A stretch of 11,317 nt of DNA from Desulfobacterales bacterium (GTDB taxonomy: Bacteria > Desulfobacterota > Desulfobacteria > Desulfobacterales > BuS5), in contig JAGVGX010000250.1 of assembly GCA_020056865.1 (NCBI GenBank), forward strand, positions 1 to 11,317. The letters run 5' to 3'. The first letter of the stretch is position 1. Each line of letters begins with the position of its first letter. Both the position numbers and the translations under genes were made by a program. Positions 7,655 to 11,317 of this stretch are shown here, in pieces. The notes under the pieces are model-generated. The model saw only the letters and a list, made by a program, of their open reading frames with translations. It searched no databases and had not been told where the DNA came from.

Positions 7655-8275
7655 ATGAAAGACAATAAAGATGTATTGATAAAAAAAATTGTTGCTGCAG
7701 AATGGGATATGTTTCAGGGGGTGAACAACGCTGGTGGTCAAAGAGCCTCTTGCCAGGAGGACCCCAAAACGTTTGATATTATGCGATCGAGCCAGTTTAA
7801 AAGCTGGGATGAAGATGTTTTAAAAAGTTATTTAAATGATCTTAAAAGCGCAAAAAAAGAGGGCAGGAACCTGCTGACTGAAAAATATGCAAGAATGATG
7901 GCCTCAACGTCGCCTGCAGAGTATGCCAAAATTAAGCACCTGCTTCCTCCTGTTAATCCTGAAACACCCAAATTAATCGATCATATACTTGAAATTGTCT
8001 ACGAGTGGGAAAAAGAACTGGTTGAAAAATATCCCAACATTATCAAAAGAGGCAGAACTTTAGAAAGCATGGATGACAATCTTTATTCAACTTCAAAAAT
8101 GACGTATTACCAGGGCGAACTGAGTACATATTCGTTAAACACCCTGCGGCTTTTATATGACAGCGTAAAAAAAATGAAGTCACAACATATCAATGGATCT
8201 AAAGTGATACTTGAAGAAACATCGAAAAGATATGGATATCATTCGATTGAAGAGGCTAATGGTATCCTGAGTTAA
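7655..8275 (+). CDS. DUF4125 family protein of unknown function
   Basis: 206 residues, apparently soluble, with no signal peptide or membrane segment. I recognise the DUF4125 pattern: the N-terminal block WDMFQGVNNAGGQRASCQED (17-36), then TFDIMRSSQF (39-48), GRNLLTEKYARMM (70-82) and, towards the C terminus, YSTSKMTYYQGELSTYS (144-160). Conserved-looking polar residues (Cys33, Gln34, Asp36, Arg44, Glu76, Lys77, Tyr78, Glu155) could form an active site, but no catalytic activity is known to me. Start supported by GAGG 8 nt upstream. It lies between the activase (67 nt) and the endonuclease (25 nt) on the same strand and is probably cotranscribed with the former, so a role with glycyl radical chemistry is a guess from context only. 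It does not carry a convincing glycyl radical motif. Confidence 0.8.
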   Translation: MKDNKDVLIKKIVAAEWDMFQGVNNAGGQRASCQEDPKTFDIMRSSQFKSWDEDVLKSYLNDLKSAKKEGRNLLTEKYARMMASTSPAEYAKIKHLLPPVNPETPKLIDHILEIVYEWEKELVEKYPNIIKRGRTLESMDDNLYSTSKMTYYQGELSTYSLNTLRLLYDSVKKMKSQHINGSKVILEETSKRYGYHSIEEANGILS

Positions 8276-8300
8276 ACAGATTTGAAGTTACGGATACCTG

Positions 8301-9092
8301 ATGCACAAAAAAAGAAAAATAAAACTGATATCCTGGAATGTCAATGGGTTAAGGGCAGCGATTAAAAAAAACTTTTTTCAATCGTTTCATCAGTTCGATG
8401 CAGAGGTTGTGGCCTTACAGGAAACAAAACTTCAGGAGCCACAGGTGACCGATGAAATGAGATGTATTGATGGCTACGATTCCTTCTGGTCCCATGCAAA
8501 GGCAAAAAAAGGGTACAGTGGTGTTGCAACCTACAGCCGGATAAAGCCCAAAAAAATAGCTTTTGGTATGGGAACATCTCAGTTTGATGATGAAGGCCGA
8601 ATTGTGGAAACACAGTTTGATGATTTTATATTATTTAATGTGTACTTTCCCAACGGTCAGATGAGTAGTGAGCGATTGCAGTACAAGCTGGATTTTTATG
8701 AAAGCTTTTTTTCCTATGCCGACAATTTGAAGAATCAGGGTAAAAGTCTTATTATAACAGGTGATTATAATACAGCTCATAATGAAATTGATTTGAAAAA
8801 TCCCAACGCCAATGAAAAAACCTCTGGTTTTTTGCGGATTGAACGTGACTGCCTTGATCGCCTGATCCAAAATGGATATGTGGATACGTTTCGTTATATG
8901 TATCCGGACATGGTTAAATATTCGTGGTGGACCTATCGGTTTAAAGCAAGAGACAGAAACATCGGATGGCGTATCGATTATTTTTTTGTTACCCGCGATA
9001 TTGTTGAAAAAGGATGGATTAAAGACGCCTTTATTGATAACACAGCTTATGGATCAGATCATTGCCCTGTTGGGCTTGAACTTGAGATATAA
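8301..9092 (+). CDS. xth: Exodeoxyribonuclease III / AP endonuclease (ExoA type)
   Basis: Mg-dependent DNA repair enzyme of the endonuclease/exonuclease/phosphatase fold, which cuts 5' of abasic sites in base excision repair. Seen: 263 residues, full length. Motifs in order: SWNVNGLRA (Asn13), LQETKL (Glu41), VYFPNG (Tyr115), TGDYNTAHNEIDL (Asp155, Asn157), SWWTYRFKARDRNIGWRIDYFF (Asp226) and YGSDHCPVGLEL (Asp253, His254). The WWTYR...ARDRNIGWRIDYF block matches the ExoA/APE1-like branch rather than E. coli XthA. The ribosome site is weak (GGA about 6 nt upstream). It begins 25 nt after the DUF4125 stop, so it is likely read with it, although DNA repair has no obvious link to the two genes before it. 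Its stop is followed at once by a T-rich run and then by the gene remnant at 9103. Confidence 0.93.
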   Translation: MHKKRKIKLISWNVNGLRAAIKKNFFQSFHQFDAEVVALQETKLQEPQVTDEMRCIDGYDSFWSHAKAKKGYSGVATYSRIKPKKIAFGMGTSQFDDEGRIVETQFDDFILFNVYFPNGQMSSERLQYKLDFYESFFSYADNLKNQGKSLIITGDYNTAHNEIDLKNPNANEKTSGFLRIERDCLDRLIQNGYVDTFRYMYPDMVKYSWWTYRFKARDRNIGWRIDYFFVTRDIVEKGWIKDAFIDNTAYGSDHCPVGLELEI

Positions 9093-9102
9093 TTTTTTTT
9101 AA

Positions 9103-9333
9103 CGTAAAGGCCTTTTTATCGCAGCAGGTGCTACGCGTGGAAAAAAGCTTTTTGATGGTTCTTTGTTGACAGTAAAATATTTTTTCGATGTTCTTGATAT
9201 GGAACTGTGGAAAGCGCTTTTATATCGAGGCCTTGATTTTCAGGACGATATTTTAAAGTTTCCATCTTACCTTGATCAAGCTTTTGAAGCTGGAAAGCAA
9301 TTGGCTATGTCGCTGGATACGCATCAAGCCTGA
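9103..9333 (+). pseudogene. C-terminal remnant of a flavodoxin-fold NAD(P)H:FMN oxidoreductase
   Basis: An open stretch of 76 codons that begins directly after an in-frame TAA and has no ATG, GTG or ribosome site near its 5' end. It reads RKGLFIAAGATRGKKLFDG, continues VKYFFDVLDMELWKALLYRG, and ends in FEAGKQLAMSLDTHQA. I recognise this as the last third of the flavodoxin family NAD(P)H-dependent FMN reductases (iron-sulfur flavoprotein type, usually about 190-200 residues). The N-terminal FMN-binding part with the G-S-P-R phosphate loop is missing: the upstream sequence is the endonuclease gene, 10 nt away. The remaining codons carry no internal stop, so the truncation looks recent or recombination-made. 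Restart at an internal ATG (VLDMELW) would give only a short tail and is unlikely to be functional. Confidence 0.7.
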
Positions 9334-9342
9334 TATTTTTTA

Positions 9343-11079
9343 TTATCTTTTCCCCAGCAGTTTTTTTCTAAACAGATATGTCAACACATCCGGCAACTCG
9401 TTAAGTGTATTTATAATCTGGAAACGATCATCCCCATATCGCTTATGAAGTTCTATAATGTCGAGCATGCCTGTTCCGATAGTTAACAGATCAATGCGCT
9501 CTTTTTCACAAAATTTGATAGCAAAATCAATATCAACGCCCACGTTGATTTTCCCGTCGGTGATGTGCAGCAGCATCCGTCGGTTTCCTTTTGGGATTAG
9601 CATGGCTGTTGATATGATTGCCTGACCGGACGGTGTATTGCCTGAAGGAACAATAGTAAACAGCTTGTTATTGTGTAAAAGATTTGTAATGACCGAGGTT
9701 CCTTTTTTTTCTGCATACGCATACAGGTTCAGGGTGTTTTTATGCGATTGCCAAGCCTTGACAAGTGTTGCAAAAATACTTTCTATCAGCTCCCAGCTAG
9801 GTGCCATGGAGCTTGAAGCATCAACGAGAATTGTTATATCCCATGAGGCCTGCTTGTCGTATTCTTTTTCCTTAAAAATCAACTCAGTTGTGGCAATGCG
9901 GTACAGTTTCCGCTTGTCAATTTTACCGCTATCAAGTCCCCGGCTTATTTTTTTTGCTTCATTTTGCTGAAGGGTAAAAATATCTTTTAGTGTTTGAGCA
10001 AGCTGGATATCCGGCGGTGTTTTACATGGGATGTCTGATACCTTATAGTCTGTTGGAAATAGCGCCCATTTAAGATTTTCACCGCCAACAGATCCTAATG
10101 ATGACTCCAGCAGCGTGTTATAGTCATCTTCATTATCTGCCAGGTTTTTGTTAACTTCTGCGGCAAGCTCAGGTGACAGGCCGCCGTCAGGAAGGAATGC
10201 GGCTTGTGAATATGTAATGGGTGTATCGGATGTGTCCTTGTCCAAAGCGCCTTCAAATGCAATAATATCATTTCTCCATTTAATAAACAAATGCCCCCAT
10301 GTTGACCATATGTCATCATATAACAAGGCACGATCTCTGGGATTGTTTTCTATGATATCATATGTATTTAAAAGCATAGCCTTTAAAGGTTTTTCACATT
10401 CAGGAAGAATATCAACAAAAACATGATGGAATGCAAATTTTAATGTTTTATCTCCGGCACATAGAATATCTGCAAGCTTGTTTGTGTTAATCTCATCGGT
10501 TTTCTTTATCTGTTTTAATGGTTCTAAATCCAAATGGGATGTATTTGGATAAGAAATGTCAAGTATAATGTCCAGAAAGCCTTCAAGCACCTGTTCTAAA
10601 GATGGAAGTGCTTTTGATAATTCTGAGGTGTCATAGTCATTCCACCACTGCCTGTATTTTTGAACATAGTTTCCCAGCATTCCTTTTTTTCTTGCAACGC
10701 CATCTATATGGATGTCTTCGCATATTTCAACAAGCTGAAGTACTAAATTTTGCTCCTGTTGATCATTGTGCTTCCGGTAGTGGTAGTCTCTTACATATCT
10801 GCTGTTTTCAACGATATGCATGGATTCGTGGATGCCATACCCTATAAGTATATCCATATTGTCTCCAGGTATGGGATATTTGCCTGATACAAGTGATGGG
10901 GGTAGTTCGATCAGGTTGAATTCTTTGTTTGTAGACATCCCTGACCATACCACTTTTACACCAAAATCCAGATAGCCAAAAATTTTTCTCATGGCCCTTA
11001 ATGTATTTGCAAGCTCGATGTGTTTAGACAGAGATTTATTAACTCTCCATCTGTCGGAAAGGTTTGTTTTAATAGCCAT
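9343..11079 (-). CDS. HExxH and von Willebrand A domain protein (CobT/NorD-like architecture)
   Basis: 578 residues, no signal peptide or membrane segment, so cytoplasmic. Seen: the N-terminal half has HESMH at 84-88 with a downstream acidic stretch VEICEDIHID (117-126), which could supply the third zinc ligand as in gluzincin-type metallopeptidases. The C-terminal third (about 412-575) is a vWA domain with a complete MIDAS: DASSS (Asp420, Ser422, Ser424), Thr482 in SGNTPSG and Asp508 in HITDGK. The linker GLDSGKIDKRKLYR resembles the region before the vWA domain in CobT/NorD-like proteins. Such proteins normally act with a MoxR-type AAA+ ATPase in metal insertion or complex maturation (family knowledge). 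No such ATPase lies in the window, and the 238 bases upstream hold no gene on this strand. The substrate is unknown. Convergent with the oxidoreductase remnant, 9 nt apart. The ribosome site is poor (A-rich leader). Confidence 0.8.
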   Translation of the reverse strand: MAIKTNLSDRWRVNKSLSKHIELANTLRAMRKIFGYLDFGVKVVWSGMSTNKEFNLIELPPSLVSGKYPIPGDNMDILIGYGIHESMHIVENSRYVRDYHYRKHNDQQEQNLVLQLVEICEDIHIDGVARKKGMLGNYVQKYRQWWNDYDTSELSKALPSLEQVLEGFLDIILDISYPNTSHLDLEPLKQIKKTDEINTNKLADILCAGDKTLKFAFHHVFVDILPECEKPLKAMLLNTYDIIENNPRDRALLYDDIWSTWGHLFIKWRNDIIAFEGALDKDTSDTPITYSQAAFLPDGGLSPELAAEVNKNLADNEDDYNTLLESSLGSVGGENLKWALFPTDYKVSDIPCKTPPDIQLAQTLKDIFTLQQNEAKKISRGLDSGKIDKRKLYRIATTELIFKEKEYDKQASWDITILVDASSSMAPSWELIESIFATLVKAWQSHKNTLNLYAYAEKKGTSVITNLLHNNKLFTIVPSGNTPSGQAIISTAMLIPKGNRRMLLHITDGKINVGVDIDFAIKFCEKERIDLLTIGTGMLDIIELHKRYGDDRFQIINTLNELPDVLTYLFRKKLLGKR

Positions 11080-11108
11080 TTTTCTAATGGTTTTATTTTT
11101 ATTTTGAT

Positions 11109-11114
11109 ATTATA
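11109..11114 (-). promoter_or_regulatory. -10 element of the probable promoter for the HExxH-vWA gene
   Basis: A perfect TATAAT on the minus strand about 30 nt before the ATG at 11079 would give a leader of roughly 20 nt. No good -35 lies at 16-18 bp. A second candidate, TTGACT (11162-11157), 17 bp and TTTACT (11139-11134), lies further upstream. Either would make the gene monocistronic. Confidence 0.4.
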
Positions 11115-11175
11115 GATATATAAAACTATGCTTAGTAAATCTGATTCATTGTTTTAAGTCAAGAATTTGTTGCAA

Positions 11176-11184
11176 TGCTATAAT
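11176..11184 (+). promoter_or_regulatory. Extended -10 promoter pointing out of the right edge
   Basis: TGCTATAAT is a perfect extended -10 (TGN plus TATAAT) on the plus strand. No -35 hexamer is recognisable, which extended -10 promoters can tolerate. It would serve a gene divergent from the HExxH-vWA gene. Confidence 0.4.
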
Positions 11185-11233
11185 GATACTGCAATATGTA
11201 TATGTTGATTATCTATTGAGGCAGTGTCATTTT

Positions 11234-11317
11234 ATGATCCATGCTTTCATGGATGCGTTTTATAATTTTTTTTCATTTGACTTGTTTATTGCATATTCAA
11301 AAAAAAGTATATATAAA
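11234..11317 (+). CDS. Possible start of a divergent gene, cut by the right edge (unrecognised)
   Basis: An open frame of 28 codons (MIHAFMDAFYNFFSFDLFIA, then further residues) begins about 50 nt after the extended -10 at 11176 and reaches the window edge. The only ribosome-site candidate is GAGG, 12 nt upstream, which is too far for comfort, and the stretch is as A/T-rich as the spacer. No family is recognisable. It may instead be untranslated leader: the inverted repeat at 11237-11254 lies inside it. Confidence 0.2.
   Translation, partial: MIHAFMDAFYNFFSFDLFIAYSKKSIYK
11237..11254. repeat. Perfect 7-bp inverted repeat with 4-nt loop
   Basis: ATCCATG, loop CTTT, CATGGAT, followed by GCGTTTTATAATTTTTTTT. 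The arms and the T-rich tail resemble an intrinsic terminator on the plus strand, but the stem is short and only moderately G/C. Given the promoter about 55 bp upstream it could also be an operator or a leader hairpin. Confidence 0.3.

Noticed and set aside
8224..8275. A possible glycyl radical site in the DUF4125 C terminus (RYGY, Gly194)
   Set aside because: It lacks the conserved R-V-[SA]-G-Y-type context, and the following residues (HSIEEA) fit an ordinary helix start. The protein is far too short to be a glycyl radical enzyme, and the resemblance is only four residues.
9093..9102. The T run after the endonuclease as an intrinsic terminator
   Set aside because: No G/C-rich stem precedes it; upstream is the coding sequence of the endonuclease.

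Overview
The window is AT-rich and looks like chromosome of an anaerobic, Gram-negative bacterium. My best guess is a deltaproteobacterium (Desulfobacterota, Desulfobacterales-like). This rests on a PfaD-then-PfaA gene order as in deltaproteobacterial and myxobacterial PUFA/secondary-lipid clusters, a glycyl-radical-enzyme activase (oxygen-sensitive chemistry), a DUF4125 protein, and low G+C with frequent TTG starts. It is inference from family resemblance, not a database placement.

Left part (1-4507, minus strand): the head of a PUFA/secondary-lipid synthase operon. A strong TTGACA promoter near 4440 reads leftwards into pfaD (trans enoyl reductase), then after about 90 bp into the 5' part of pfaA (ketosynthase plus acyltransferase), which runs off the left edge. 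pfaD is not one open frame. Its N-terminal 61 codons and its remaining 489 codons lie in different frames, joined exactly at a G GGA AAA heptamer, a canonical -1 slippery sequence. This is either programmed frameshifting, a real lesion, or a sequence error. Three ATGAT copies spaced exactly 10 bp sit upstream of the promoter.

Middle-left (4508-6492, minus strand): a housekeeping pair, an M24 Xaa-Pro peptidase followed by a XerD-type tyrosine recombinase whose start overlaps the peptidase stop.

Middle-right (6667-9092, plus strand): a divergent run of three genes: a glycyl-radical-enzyme activase with a ferredoxin-like insert, a DUF4125 protein and an ExoA-type AP endonuclease. No glycyl radical enzyme is encoded in the window. 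Just after the endonuclease lies a start-less C-terminal remnant (9103-9333) of a flavodoxin-fold NAD(P)H:FMN oxidoreductase.

Right part (9343-11079, minus strand): a convergent, apparently monocistronic gene for a 578-residue protein with an N-terminal HExxH site and a C-terminal von Willebrand A (MIDAS) domain. The last 238 bases hold its promoter and perhaps the start of a divergent gene. No rRNA, tRNA, CRISPR array or insertion sequence was seen, and no stretch over 300 bases lacks a gene or gene remnant.
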